Shown here: piece by piece, positions 9,096-17,061 of the stretch
How positions within the stretch are numbered: the first letter of the stretch is position 1
Layout: each line of letters starts with the position of its first letter
Source: CAZABP01 sp964483245
GTDB lineage: Bacteria > Planctomycetota > UBA1135 > UBA2386
Length of the DNA stretch: 64,000 nucleotides
Direction of reading: 5' to 3'
NCBI GenBank assembly: GCA_964483245.1
Contig: CAZABP010000018.1
Span: 20,805-84,804 of the forward strand
Program-made: the position numbers and the translations under genes
Notes under the pieces: generated by a model
What the model saw: only the letters and a program-made list of their open reading frames with translations
Databases searched by the model: none
Told to the model about the DNA's origin: nothing

Positions 9096-9937
9096 AGGAC
9101 GTCCGACAACGTGCGCTCGACGCGCAGGAACAGCAGCAGGCCGGTGCCGCACAGCAGGAGGGCGGCGGTCGCGGAGTACGCGAGCCAGATCGGTTCCGTC
9201 TGGCCGGTGCCGAACAGCGCCCAGCGGAACGTCTCGAGCGGCGCAACGAGCGGGTTCAGGTGGTACAGCGTCTGGTACGCGGCCGGGACCGACTGCGTCG
9301 GATACGCCACCGGGCTCCCATACAGCAGCAGCTGCGTCGCCACGGGCAGCACGTACTGGACGTCGCGATAGCGCACGGCGATCGCCGCAGCGTGCAGGCC
9401 GAGCCCGAGTGCCAGCAGCAGCAGCAGCACGAGGCTCACCGGGAGCAGCAGCATCGCGGCACCTGGTGCCCCGTGATGCAGCAGCAACAGGGCGGCGAGC
9501 AGCAGCAGGCCGACTGCGAGATCGATCAGCGAGGCCAAGGCCGCGGACAGTGGCAGCAACAGGCGGGGGAACCAGACCTTCGCGACCAGATGCGCGTGCA
9601 CGAGGAGCGAGGTGCCGCTGCGCTGCAGCGTGCTGCTGAACCCGGTCCACGCGATCATGCCGGCCAGCGCGAACAGGAAGTACGGCACGCCGCCCGGGGA
9701 CTGGATCCGCGCGACCTTGCCGAACACGAACGCAAAGATCGCCGCGGCCAGCAGAGGTTGCAGCACGACCCACGAGATCCCCAGCGCGGTCTGGCGGTAG
9801 CGGAGCTTCAGATCGCGCGCGACGAGGATCTGCAGCAGATCGCGGAAGCGCCACAGCTCCGCCAGATCCGGCAGCGCCCAGCCGCGCGTCGGCCGCAGCC
9901 ACGCGTGCAACACCGGTGGTTCCGCGCGCGCGTTCAT
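9092..9937 (-). CDS. wzm: ABC-2 type polysaccharide export permease
   Basis: A 281-residue inner-membrane permease, partner of the ATPase encoded next. The N-terminal part LLQILVARDLKLRYRQTALG is the cytoplasmic amphipathic segment typical of O-antigen and teichoic acid exporters. Six hydrophobic spans follow, among them ISWVVLQPLLAAAIFAFVFG and a leucine-rich span SLVLLLLLALGLGLH. The segment YHLNPLVAPLETFRWALFG is highly typical of the family. Start ATG 9937 overlaps the upstream glycosyltransferase stop by four bases; an in-frame ATG further upstream would add 35 arginine-rich residues and is less likely. With the ATPase it forms the Wzm-Wzt exporter of this locus. Confidence 0.9.
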   Translation of the reverse strand: MNARAEPPVLHAWLRPTRGWALPDLAELWRFRDLLQILVARDLKLRYRQTALGISWVVLQPLLAAAIFAFVFGKVARIQSPGGVPYFLFALAGMIAWTGFSSTLQRSGTSLLVHAHLVAKVWFPRLLLPLSAALASLIDLAVGLLLLAALLLLHHGAPGAAMLLLPVSLVLLLLLALGLGLHAAAIAVRYRDVQYVLPVATQLLLYGSPVAYPTQSVPAAYQTLYHLNPLVAPLETFRWALFGTGQTEPIWLAYSATAALLLCGTGLLLFLRVERTLSDVL

Positions 9938-12900
9938 ATGGCCTCGTCGTAGGCGTGGGCCGCGGGCCGCTCGCGGTTGCGATCGCCGCCTCGCAGCGGC
10001 GGCACGGCGATCCGCATCACGATGTGGCGCCGTTCCAGCCACGCGAGCAACGGCTCACGTGCGCCGTCGGTCGAGCGTTCCTGCGTCTCCGCCAGCCAAT
10101 CGCCGATCAGGGACTGCAGATGGGTGAGACGCAGCAGGCCGCGTCCAGACCGCGTCGCGTCGTTGCCATCGGGACGCGTCACCGAGGCCACCGCCAACGG
10201 CTGGCGCAGCAACGCCGCGACGTGCTCGGCGATCTCACCCGCGCCCCAGCTCTCGTCCGGCTCCGCAACTGCGAGCAGCTCCCCGGAGACGAGCGCGAGC
10301 AGTTCACGCCATGCCGTCGCGGGGTCCGAATCCGCCAGCAGCGCGACGCCGCGATCTTCGGCCGGCAGCGTTGCCGCGGCCGCGGCGACCTGGATCGCTT
10401 CGATCGATGGGTACGCGGCGTCGATCGGTGCCGTACGCCGGCGCCAGGTGCCGGGACGCGCGGGTCCGCCGAGCAGCAGATGTGCGAGCTGTGGCGGCGC
10501 GTTGACGACGCTGACGGCCGGCAGCTCGAAGCCGGCGGCTGCGAGCTCGCCGAAGCTGCGCGACAGCCGGTGCACCACGACGGGGTGATCGACCGCCGCG
10601 GCCGCCGCCTCGGCACTGCGGCCCGGCCGCGCTGCGGCCTGCGCCAGCAGCTGCACGAGATGCTCGTGCACGAGGTCGACGTCGAGGCTGCGCATGCACA
10701 GGTGGTGCTCGCAGATCTTCCGCGCGCACGGTGAGCAGGGGACGACCATCCGCAGCGCGACCGCCGGCCCAGGTCCGTCGCGGTACGGCCCCCAGCGGGC
10801 ATCGTTCTCCGGCCCGAGCAACGCGAGCAGCGGAGTGCCGACCGTGCGCGTCAGATGCATGATCCCGCTGTCGTTGCAGAGCACGGCCCGGCAGCGCTGC
10901 ACGAGCGCGATCAGCGCCGGCAGGTCCGTCATCGCGGCGGCGTTGTGGACGCGGGTGCGCAGACCGTCGGGCAGCTGCTGGATCAACCGCATCGCGAGCG
11001 GCCGCTCGGATGGCACGCCGAGCAGCACCACGTGCAGCGCTGGCCGCTGCAGCAGGATCCGCCGCGCGACTTCGGCGAAGCGCTCGAGCGGCCAGCGCCG
11101 GGATGCCTTGCGCGCACCGGGATGGATCGCCAGCAGCGGCGCATCCGAGGGCACGCCGAGCCGGGCGAGCAGCGGGACGAGCTGCTTGCGGCCGAACATC
11201 TCGTCGGTGAAGAGGCGCGGCGGTGGCACCGGCAGCGTCCGCCCGGCCAGCATCTCGACGAGCCGCACGTTGACGTCCACTTCGTGCTGCGTCCGATCGA
11301 GCGGCAACGCGCGGGACAGCAGCCGCTGCCAGGCGTGCCCGTTGTAGATCCCCATGCAGTACGGCGCGCCGGCGAAGAACGCCTCCTCCCGCAGGAAGAA
11401 GCCGAGGCCGAACAGGACGGCGTCGTAGCCGGTCGCGAACAGCCGCGCGATCCCGAGCAGCTTGCGCAGGCGCGAGGGATCGGCCAGGAAGTCGAGCTCC
11501 TGCACCTCGTCGACCAGGCGGCCATTCGTGATCAGGCCGGCGACGTTCATGCCACGTTGCACGCCGAGCACGATCCGCGCGTCCGGATACGCGCTGCGCA
11601 GTGCCTGCAGCGCCGCCGTGAACACGACGAGGTCGCCGAGATAGGCGTGCCGCACCACCAGGATCCGCCGGATCCGTGCCGGACGCCCGCGCGCGGCGCG
11701 GGCGAGCAGTCGCAGCGCGTGGTAGCCCCGGCCGAGCAGCCGCGTCGCCCACCAGACGCAGCGACCGCGGAACGATCCGATCGCCACACGCCGGCCACGG
11801 AATCCATAGTCGTCGTAGTCCTCCGGCGCGCCGGGCAGCCGATGCAGCTCGTGCCCGCGCACGCCGCGGGGAGGGCGTGCCTTGGCGCTCCTGCGCGCCT
11901 GCTCGAGCCGTTCCAGCAGCTCGTCGGCGCGCCGCGACCAGTCGTGCTGCCGGGCGATCGCGAGGCGCTGTTCGACGTCGCGCTGCGGATCGGCCAGCAC
12001 CGCGTCGAGCGTGGCCAGGAACTCGGCCGGTCCCTGGGCGAAGCGGATCCCTTCGCGGCAGCTGCGCAGCCCTTCCAACGGCACCGCAACGACCGGCTTC
12101 CCCGCGGCGAGGTACTCGTAGACCTTGAGCGGGTCGCACGACTCGGTCAGCTCGGTGGAGCGATACGGCAGCATGCAGGCGTCGACGTCCCGCAGGATCC
12201 GCGGCAGCTCTTCGTAGGCGTGGTAGCCGAGCAGATGGACGTTCGGCAGCGCAGCCAACGCGGTCACGTCGACGCGCACGACGCGCCCGACCAGCAGGAG
12301 CTGCCAGTCCGGGCGTGCGCGCGCGAGCGTCAGCAGCAGTTCGAGATCCACGCGCTCGTCGATCTGGCCGAGCAGGCAGATCCGCGGGCGCGGGATCCCA
12401 TCCAGCACCGGGTGCGGGCGCAGGCGCAGGGCACGTTCCGGCGCGAAATGCTCCGTGTCCGCGCCGTTGACGAGCCGGAAGCAGTTCGGCTGCACGCGCC
12501 GCATCCGCTCGTGCAGGCGTGGGGAGACCGCGAGCGCCAGGTCGGTGCGCCGCAGCATCTGCTCCTCGCTGTTGCGGAGCTGCGCGCGCTCGGCGTCGCT
12601 GTATCCGCCGAATGCGGTCCATTCGTCGACCGCGTAGTAGACGCGGGCGACCGGCGCGACGGCGTCCATGGCAGCGAGCGCATCCGGCCGCAGCGCGAGC
12701 GCGACCGGCTCCGTGAAGTGCAGTTCCTGCACGATGCGACCGAGTTGGCGGCGGTACCGCTGCACGTTGAGCCGCCAGCCGAGTGCGGGGACATAGCGGT
12801 ACGTGAACCGATGCAGTCGTCCGGCCAGCAGTTCGTGCAGGTTCGCGCGGCGGCTACGGCGCAGCAGTGCCAGCGATTCCCGTGCTCGGCGCGCGGAACG

Positions 12901-13020
12901 ATCCCAGTCCGGGTCCACGTACAACACGCGATGACCGCGGCGCGCCAGGCGCGTCATCAGCTGCTGCTTGGCGGTCCAGCAGTAGTCCCAGTTCTGCTGC
13001 CCGAAGCAGACGATGTTCAC
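9934..13020 (-). CDS. Three-part glycosyltransferase: GT4, GT9 and a divergent GT2-like C-terminal part
   Basis: A 1028-residue protein, first gene of the operon, with one uninterrupted frame. Residues ~1-395 are a GT4-type GT-B enzyme: NIVCFGQQNWDYCWTAKQQL, VARVYYAVDEWTAFGG, and the late motif SCDPLKVYEYLAAGKPVVAV. Residues ~445-780 are a GT9 enzyme: RILVVRHAYLGDLVVFTAAL, LLAIHPGARKASRRWPLERF and AVLCNDSGIMHLTRTVGTPL. Residues ~790-1028 are weakly conserved but LVSGELLAVAEPDESW resembles the DXD region of GT2 enzymes; that domain may be degenerate. The start is GTG 13020 with CCTCC (reading GGAGG) ten bases away. The stop overlaps the permease start as ATGA. Such a fusion could add several sugars in series; this is inference. 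Confidence 0.85.
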   Translation of the reverse strand: MNIVCFGQQNWDYCWTAKQQLMTRLARRGHRVLYVDPDWDRSARRARESLALLRRSRRANLHELLAGRLHRFTYRYVPALGWRLNVQRYRRQLGRIVQELHFTEPVALALRPDALAAMDAVAPVARVYYAVDEWTAFGGYSDAERAQLRNSEEQMLRRTDLALAVSPRLHERMRRVQPNCFRLVNGADTEHFAPERALRLRPHPVLDGIPRPRICLLGQIDERVDLELLLTLARARPDWQLLLVGRVVRVDVTALAALPNVHLLGYHAYEELPRILRDVDACMLPYRSTELTESCDPLKVYEYLAAGKPVVAVPLEGLRSCREGIRFAQGPAEFLATLDAVLADPQRDVEQRLAIARQHDWSRRADELLERLEQARRSAKARPPRGVRGHELHRLPGAPEDYDDYGFRGRRVAIGSFRGRCVWWATRLLGRGYHALRLLARAARGRPARIRRILVVRHAYLGDLVVFTAALQALRSAYPDARIVLGVQRGMNVAGLITNGRLVDEVQELDFLADPSRLRKLLGIARLFATGYDAVLFGLGFFLREEAFFAGAPYCMGIYNGHAWQRLLSRALPLDRTQHEVDVNVRLVEMLAGRTLPVPPPRLFTDEMFGRKQLVPLLARLGVPSDAPLLAIHPGARKASRRWPLERFAEVARRILLQRPALHVVLLGVPSERPLAMRLIQQLPDGLRTRVHNAAAMTDLPALIALVQRCRAVLCNDSGIMHLTRTVGTPLLALLGPENDARWGPYRDGPGPAVALRMVVPCSPCARKICEHHLCMRSLDVDLVHEHLVQLLAQAAARPGRSAEAAAAAVDHPVVVHRLSRSFGELAAAGFELPAVSVVNAPPQLAHLLLGGPARPGTWRRRTAPIDAAYPSIEAIQVAAAAATLPAEDRGVALLADSDPATAWRELLALVSGELLAVAEPDESWGAGEIAEHVAALLRQPLAVASVTRPDGNDATRSGRGLLRLTHLQSLIGDWLAETQERSTDGAREPLLAWLERRHIVMRIAVPPLRGGDRNRERPAAHAYDEAI

Positions 13021-13195
13021 GAGAGACGAGCCTCCGGTTTCCTGTGGCTTGCGAATGCCAGTTCGCGAGGCGGATCAGCAACATCCAGGCCGCGGGTGTC
13101 GTGAGCGCCGTTGCGGCATTCGGTGAATCGGTGTGCGTCGCGGGGCCGCGCGCGCGCCTGGTGCCCGACGTTGCGCCGTTCACGCGCGCCAGCGC

Positions 13196-13209
13196 GCTGC
13201 ACGGATGTG
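13196..13209. promoter_or_regulatory. Inverted repeat TGCAC-N4-GTGCA, candidate operator
   Basis: A perfect 5+5 inverted repeat with a 4-base spacer, followed at once by overlapping GTGC/GCAC repeats up to 13231. The half-site spacing of about one helical turn fits a dimeric regulator. It lies ~190 bases upstream of the glycan operon start. The regulator is unknown. Confidence 0.3.
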
Positions 13210-13536
13210 CATCGTGCGTGCACACCTTGCACGTTTGCCGTGTGCTGCTCTGGGCGCGCACCCACGCGCGTGGCGGCCGCGGGTCACAACGGTGCGCGCA
13301 TCACGCCGGACCTCGTATGCGCTGTGCACGCGCCACGCGCATGTGTGACATCACCGGATGGTTCGGGGACCAGCGTCAGCTCGCGATCCTCGACACCGGC
13401 GTCGACAGGTGGCTTCTCGACCTCGGTGGTTCCGGTGACCTGCGCGCGGAGCTGGAACGCGGGCAGCAGCTGACGGTCCGTGGGGTGCCGACCGTGCGCG
13501 ACGGCCAGCCGGCTGGGGGCTCCCGCCCCCGGCCGC

Positions 13537-13542
13537 TACTCT
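13537..13542 (+). promoter_or_regulatory. -10-like hexamer TACTCT, 9 nt before the start at 13552
   Basis: GCTACTCTGCTGCGCGC leads directly into ATG 13552. A G/C hairpin (GGGGGC and GCCCCC arms) sits just upstream at about 13515-13530. Near-zero leader predicted. Confidence 0.5.
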
Positions 13543-13551
13543 GCTGCGCGC

Positions 13552-14508
13552 ATGAAGGTCCGCATCTTCGGCGCGCTGCTGGTGACGCTTTCTGGGCTGC
13601 ACGCCCAGGCGGCGACCACGCAAGCCCGCGAGCCCGAGCCGGCCGGTCGTGCGCTGACCAAGGCGCAGGTCGCCGAGCGGCTCGAGAAGTGCAAGGGCTC
13701 GTTGCTGCCGCAGGTGTGGCCCGCCAAGTGCGACAAGGACGCGGAGTACCGGCGCCAGTACCTGTCCAAGTGGCAGGCGGTCACCAGCGATCACTACCTC
13801 GTGTTCACCGACGGACCGACCGCGAGCTGCCGCAAGTACGCGGTGACGCTCGAGGAGCTGTATCGCACGATCCAGCAGCAGATCCCGTTCGCGGATCTCG
13901 ACCACCCGCTCGTCGCCTACATCTTCGCCGACCGCGAGGACTACTACCGGTTCGCCGAGAAGATCACCGGCTACAGCGCGGCCGGCGCACGGGCGACGGC
14001 CGGCCACGCGACGTCGCTGTACTACGCGACGTACTACACGTCACCGCGCTCCGCCGTCGTCTACCACGAAGCCGCGCACCAGATCGTCGGCGCATGCCTG
14101 CGGGTGCCGGGCGTCGGCTCCTGGTTCCAGGAGGGGATCGCCGTCTACTTCGAGAAGAAGATGACGAACGAGCGGCCGCAGGGGAACGCGAAGAACGACA
14201 TCCGCCACGGCGACTGGTATCCGCTGGCCGAGTTCTTCGCGATCCCGGTGCTGCTGTCCGATCCGGCGGGGCACGGGCGGCGCAACTACGACCATGCTGG
14301 CGCGCTGCTGGAGTTCATGATCGACACGAAGCTCGCGCCGGTCGCCGGCAGGTTCGAGGAGTTCCTCGCCGCGGCGCGCGAAGGGCGCGGCTTCGGCCGT
14401 GGCAAGGACACGAGCATCGAGTTGATCCGCAAGGCCTATGGTCTCGAGCTCGCGGAGTTCGAGACGCTTTGGCTCGAGCATCTGGGTGCCAGGACGCGTG
14501 GAGGATGA
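13552..14508 (+). CDS. Secreted protein with a gluzincin-like HExxH site
   Basis: A 318-residue exported protein. Signal peptide MKVRIFGALLVTLSGLHAQA is clear; the start ATG 13552 is chosen for that reason and for the TACTCT box nine bases upstream. The central YHEAAHQIVG (residues ~167-176) is an HExxH zinc motif, and WFQEGIAVYFEKK about 20 residues later supplies the glutamate expected of gluzincin peptidases (EGxA). The arrangement matches the DUF1570/peptidase-MA-like proteins common in planctomycetes. The N-terminal third carries TSDHYLVFTDGPTASCRKYA, also typical of that family. It may act in the periplasm; its substrate is unknown. Its stop overlaps the first of two possible starts of the next gene. 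Confidence 0.8.
   Translation: MKVRIFGALLVTLSGLHAQAATTQAREPEPAGRALTKAQVAERLEKCKGSLLPQVWPAKCDKDAEYRRQYLSKWQAVTSDHYLVFTDGPTASCRKYAVTLEELYRTIQQQIPFADLDHPLVAYIFADREDYYRFAEKITGYSAAGARATAGHATSLYYATYYTSPRSAVVYHEAAHQIVGACLRVPGVGSWFQEGIAVYFEKKMTNERPQGNAKNDIRHGDWYPLAEFFAIPVLLSDPAGHGRRNYDHAGALLEFMIDTKLAPVAGRFEEFLAAAREGRGFGRGKDTSIELIRKAYGLELAEFETLWLEHLGARTRGG
14500..14504 (+). promoter_or_regulatory. Shine-Dalgarno GGAGG that decides the yceH start
   Basis: GGAGG lies six bases before ATG 14511 but directly touches the in-frame ATG at 14505. The spacing favours 14511 as the true start. Confidence 0.6.
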
Positions 14509-14510
14509 AC

Positions 14511-15158
14511 ATGTTGGATCGCACCGAGCAGAGGATCGTTGGCGTGTTGATCGAGAAGGAGCTGTCCGTTCCGGACAGCTATCCTTTGACGCTGAATGCG
14601 CTGGTCGCCGGCTGCAACCAGAAGAGCAACCGCCATCCGGAGATGGGCCTCGAGGAGTTCGAGGTCGAAGGGGCGCTGATGAGCCTGCGCCTGAAGGAGT
14701 GGGTCGTCGAGTCGGATCGGGATGGTGGGCGCACGAAGCGGTTCAAGCACCGGATCGAGGAGAAGCTCGGTGTCTCCGACGGCGAGAAGGCGGTGCTGGC
14801 CGAGCTGCTGCTGCGCGGTCCGCAGACGCCGATGGAGTTGAAGAACCGCGTCGGTCGGATGGGCTTCCACGCCCAGGCGCCGGAGATCGAGCAGATGCTG
14901 CGCGCGTTCGCCGAGCGGCCGACCGGGGCACTGGTCGCGCTGCTGCCGCGCGCGCCGCGCGAACGGGATGCGCGTTGGGCGCACACGCTCGGCCCGCGTG
15001 ACGAGGCGGCGGAGGAGAGCATGGCAGCGCAAGCGCCGGCGGCGCGCAGCGCGCCGGTGTCACCACCGTCGGATCTCGTGCAGCGCGTCGCAGCACTCGA
15101 GCGGCGCGTCGACGAGCTGGAGCGGAGGCTCGGCGAGGGGGCGGCGGGGGCGGAGTGA
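14511..15158 (+). CDS. yceH: YceH-family (DUF480) winged-helix protein
   Basis: A 215-residue protein, the same length as E. coli YceH. LDRTEQRIVGVLIEKELSVP at the N-terminus, YPLTLNALVAGCNQKSNRHP and the RTKRFKHRIEEKLGVSDGEK linker are hallmarks of this family, which has two tandem winged-helix domains (about 1-85 and 88-165). The last ~40 residues form a leucine-heptad coiled coil (LVQRVAALERRVDELERRLG). Its cellular role is not settled in any organism I know of; DNA binding is suggested by fold. It lies directly behind the HExxH-protein gene, so the two are probably cotranscribed. Confidence 0.9.
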   Translation: MLDRTEQRIVGVLIEKELSVPDSYPLTLNALVAGCNQKSNRHPEMGLEEFEVEGALMSLRLKEWVVESDRDGGRTKRFKHRIEEKLGVSDGEKAVLAELLLRGPQTPMELKNRVGRMGFHAQAPEIEQMLRAFAERPTGALVALLPRAPRERDARWAHTLGPRDEAAEESMAAQAPAARSAPVSPPSDLVQRVAALERRVDELERRLGEGAAGAE

Positions 15159-15161
15159 GTC

Positions 15162-15668
15162 GTGGCGGTGCGGATTCGCGACCTGACTGACTCGGGAAAC
15201 TTGGATCCCCTCATCGTGCAGTGGTTCGAGCGATGGCGCGCACCGCTGATCGAGTTCGCGGAGAAGTACGGGCTCGACATCGAGACCTACCACTGGGATA
15301 GCCCGTCCTGGTATTTCGTTTTCCGACCTCCGGAGGGAGGGGTTGGGCGGATCGATTACTGGCTGGAGCGGATGTCGGGCGACGAATCCCGGTTCATCGT
15401 CATCGGCGGTTGGCATCGCGACGACTACGAGCGCGACAAGCGCTTCAGTCGCCACGAGCGCGGCAAACCGATCGCCGTCGATCGCGCTGCGATCGGAGCA
15501 GAGCTCGAACGGATGCTGAGCGTCGTGTTGCACTGGCCTCTCGAATCACTGCGGAACGGGGACGAAGCGTTCCGAGAACCACGGCACTCGGAACGGACGC
15601 GGGAGCGGCTCGAAAACCTCACGCGTCGCTACGCGCTGCCCAAGCTCCTGCCACCTGCGCCGAGCTGA
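15162..15668 (+). CDS. Unknown 168-aa cytoplasmic protein
   Basis: I do not recognise this family. The likely start is GTG 15162, three bases after the yceH stop. The sequence has aromatic-rich strands (YHWDSPSWYFVFRPPEGGVG and RFIVIGGWHRDDYERDKRF) followed by helical, charged segments (LENLTRRYALPKLLPP). There is no signal peptide or membrane span. Its tight packing behind yceH and its one-base overlap with the small membrane protein gene suggest one transcript. Composition is slightly less GC-rich than in the neighbours. Confidence 0.6.
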   Translation: MAVRIRDLTDSGNLDPLIVQWFERWRAPLIEFAEKYGLDIETYHWDSPSWYFVFRPPEGGVGRIDYWLERMSGDESRFIVIGGWHRDDYERDKRFSRHERGKPIAVDRAAIGAELERMLSVVLHWPLESLRNGDEAFREPRHSERTRERLENLTRRYALPKLLPPAPS

Positions 15669-15838
15669 TGGGCTCTCAGCGCCCGTCGCTCCGCGAACGC
15701 CTGCGCCGGCGCTTCCGTCGCGGTCGTAGCGACTACGCCGAGACTGACGGTTGGGCGATCGCTGCCCTCGGTCTGCTCGTCTTCGCGCTGATCGCGCTGG
15801 CGGCAATGCGTCTGGCCGGGTTCGGCTTCTGGCCCTGA
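15668..15838 (+). CDS. Small single-pass membrane protein (56 aa)
   Basis: The ATG at 15668 overlaps the preceding TGA by one base (TGATG). The 56 residues split into an arginine-rich N-terminal half (RERLRRRFRRGRS) and one strong membrane span (WAIAALGLLVFALIALAAMR), ending GFGFWP. By the positive-inside rule the N-terminus would face the cytoplasm. There is no family I can name. Coupling to the unknown gene before it argues for a shared role. Confidence 0.55.
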   Translation: MGSQRPSLRERLRRRFRRGRSDYAETDGWAIAALGLLVFALIALAAMRLAGFGFWP

Positions 15839-15860
15839 GCGTGCGTGGCACGGCCGCACG

Positions 15861-17021
15861 TCACTGCTGGCGCGCGCGCTTCCCGCGACTGGCGAGCATG
15901 GTCTCGAGCTCCGGCAGGTCGCGCTGCCCACGCAGCCGTCCGGCCAGCTCGCTTGCGGCATCCTGCTGGCCGGTCGCGAGCAGCGCCTCGTAGTAGCCGA
16001 GCCATTTCGCGAGCAGGTGCTTGCGCACGGCTTCCTGCGCCACCGCACGCGCTTCACCGGAAGCCTGCTCGCTCGCCTGTGCCAGCAGCATCTGATCGGT
16101 CTGCCATTGGTCGTCCAGCTCTCCGGCTGCCTTCAACAGGTCGCCGTACCTCCGCTGTGCAAGCAGCTGGTCCCGGACTTCGTCCGCGAGCAGGCGGATC
16201 GCGGGGCCGGGATCCGGCTGTTGCACGAGCCGGTCGAACAACGCGAGGTTCCCCTCACGTTCACCGAGGACCCGGTTCAGTGCGGTGAGATCCATCGAAC
16301 GGAGTGGATCGGCCTGGAAGTCCGCAGCAGCCGCCGCGTCGCGTCGCTCCCGCAGCGCCTGCAGCGCTGGCGCGTACTTCTGGCCGAGTTGTTCGATCTC
16401 CATCAGCAGGAACGACAGACGGACGCCCACGAACGCTCGACTGGCGTCCGCGCCATGGTCGAAGCACCAGAGGTACTCACGCAGCGCCTCCGCGTGCTTG
16501 CCGCGCTCGGCGAGCTCCCGTGCAAGCTGCATCCGCTGCATGGGGTCGCGCGAGCCGGAGTGCTCGGAAGCTTCGCGCGCGCGCGCGAGACTGTCCTTGC
16601 CTCCCATGGCGCTGCGAACTGCAGTCAGGAACTCGGCAGGACCGCGGTACCCGACCAGACGATCGAGCACGCTTCCATCCGGCCGCAGCAGCAGGATCGT
16701 CGGCAACGAGTGGATGCTGTGCTCACTTGCGAGCTGCGGGTGCTCGTCGACGTCGATCTTGATCGCAACGGCATGCTCGCGCAGCCAGGCAACGACCTCG
16801 GCGTCGCGCCAGGTCGTCTCGTCGAGCTGCTTGCACGGGCCACACCAGGCCGCGACGAAGTCGAGGAGGAGCAGCTTCTGCTCACGTGCCGCCTGCTCGG
16901 TGGCGGCGCGGATCGGCAGCGTCGAGAACGCATCGGGTGATCCGCCCTGCTCACGGCAGCCCGCGGTCAGCGCGAGCAGCAGCGGCAGGCTCGCGGCTCG
17001 TGCCAGGAGGTCGACGTTCAT
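15861..17021 (-). CDS. Thioredoxin-domain lipoprotein
   Basis: A 386-residue exported lipoprotein. Signal sequence with lipobox LTAGC near residue 21 places it on a membrane facing the periplasm. A thioredoxin fold follows: LLLLDFVAAWCGPCKQLDET carries the redox CGPC, and SIHSLPTILLLRPDGSVLDR carries the cis-proline strand. The remaining ~250 residues are alpha-helical with TPR-like pairs (LARELAERGKHAEALREYLW). It probably reduces or isomerises disulfides in envelope proteins. A longer in-frame start at 17102 would put an arginine-rich stretch before the signal; the GAGGAG at 17029-17034 fixes ATG 17021. Confidence 0.85.
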   Translation of the reverse strand: MNVDLLARAASLPLLLALTAGCREQGGSPDAFSTLPIRAATEQAAREQKLLLLDFVAAWCGPCKQLDETTWRDAEVVAWLREHAVAIKIDVDEHPQLASEHSIHSLPTILLLRPDGSVLDRLVGYRGPAEFLTAVRSAMGGKDSLARAREASEHSGSRDPMQRMQLARELAERGKHAEALREYLWCFDHGADASRAFVGVRLSFLLMEIEQLGQKYAPALQALRERRDAAAAADFQADPLRSMDLTALNRVLGEREGNLALFDRLVQQPDPGPAIRLLADEVRDQLLAQRRYGDLLKAAGELDDQWQTDQMLLAQASEQASGEARAVAQEAVRKHLLAKWLGYYEALLATGQQDAASELAGRLRGQRDLPELETMLASRGKRARQQ

Positions 17022-17042
17022 CGTGGGACTCCTCGATGCGCG

Positions 17043-17048
17043 ATCGTA
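17043..17048 (-). promoter_or_regulatory. -10-like hexamer TACGAT for the thioredoxin lipoprotein gene
   Basis: On the minus strand TACGAT is followed by GAGGAG (17034-17029) and ATG 17021. Here the leader is about 15-20 bases and carries a proper Shine-Dalgarno, unlike most promoters in this window. Confidence 0.5.
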
Positions 17049-17061
17049 GCCAAGGGGTCCG

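Larger units (their letters stand above)
13021..13551. other. Non-coding divergent spacer rich in short palindromes
   Basis: This 531-base gap lies between the divergent glycan operon and the HExxH-protein gene, and I see no convincing gene in it. It holds a Shine-Dalgarno-like CCTCC at 13031-13035 for the operon, a GCGAA/TTCGC inverted repeat at about 13051-13066, the inverted repeat TGCAC-GGAT-GTGCA at 13196-13209, further TGCAC/GTGCA copies to 13231, and the perfect palindrome CCACGCGCGTGG at 13262-13273. The stretch 13341-13540 has one protein-like open frame but no good start. Likely roles are promoters and operators for both directions. Confidence 0.5.

Noticed and set aside
9934..13020. 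Splitting the three-domain glycosyltransferase into separate genes
   Set aside because: The frame is unbroken and there is no internal start with a ribosome site or promoter box at the domain borders.
12867..14510. Plus-strand frame that would extend YceH far upstream
   Set aside because: It crosses the intergenic region and the whole HExxH-protein gene in another frame; the GGAGG-ATG at 14500-14513 is the natural YceH start.
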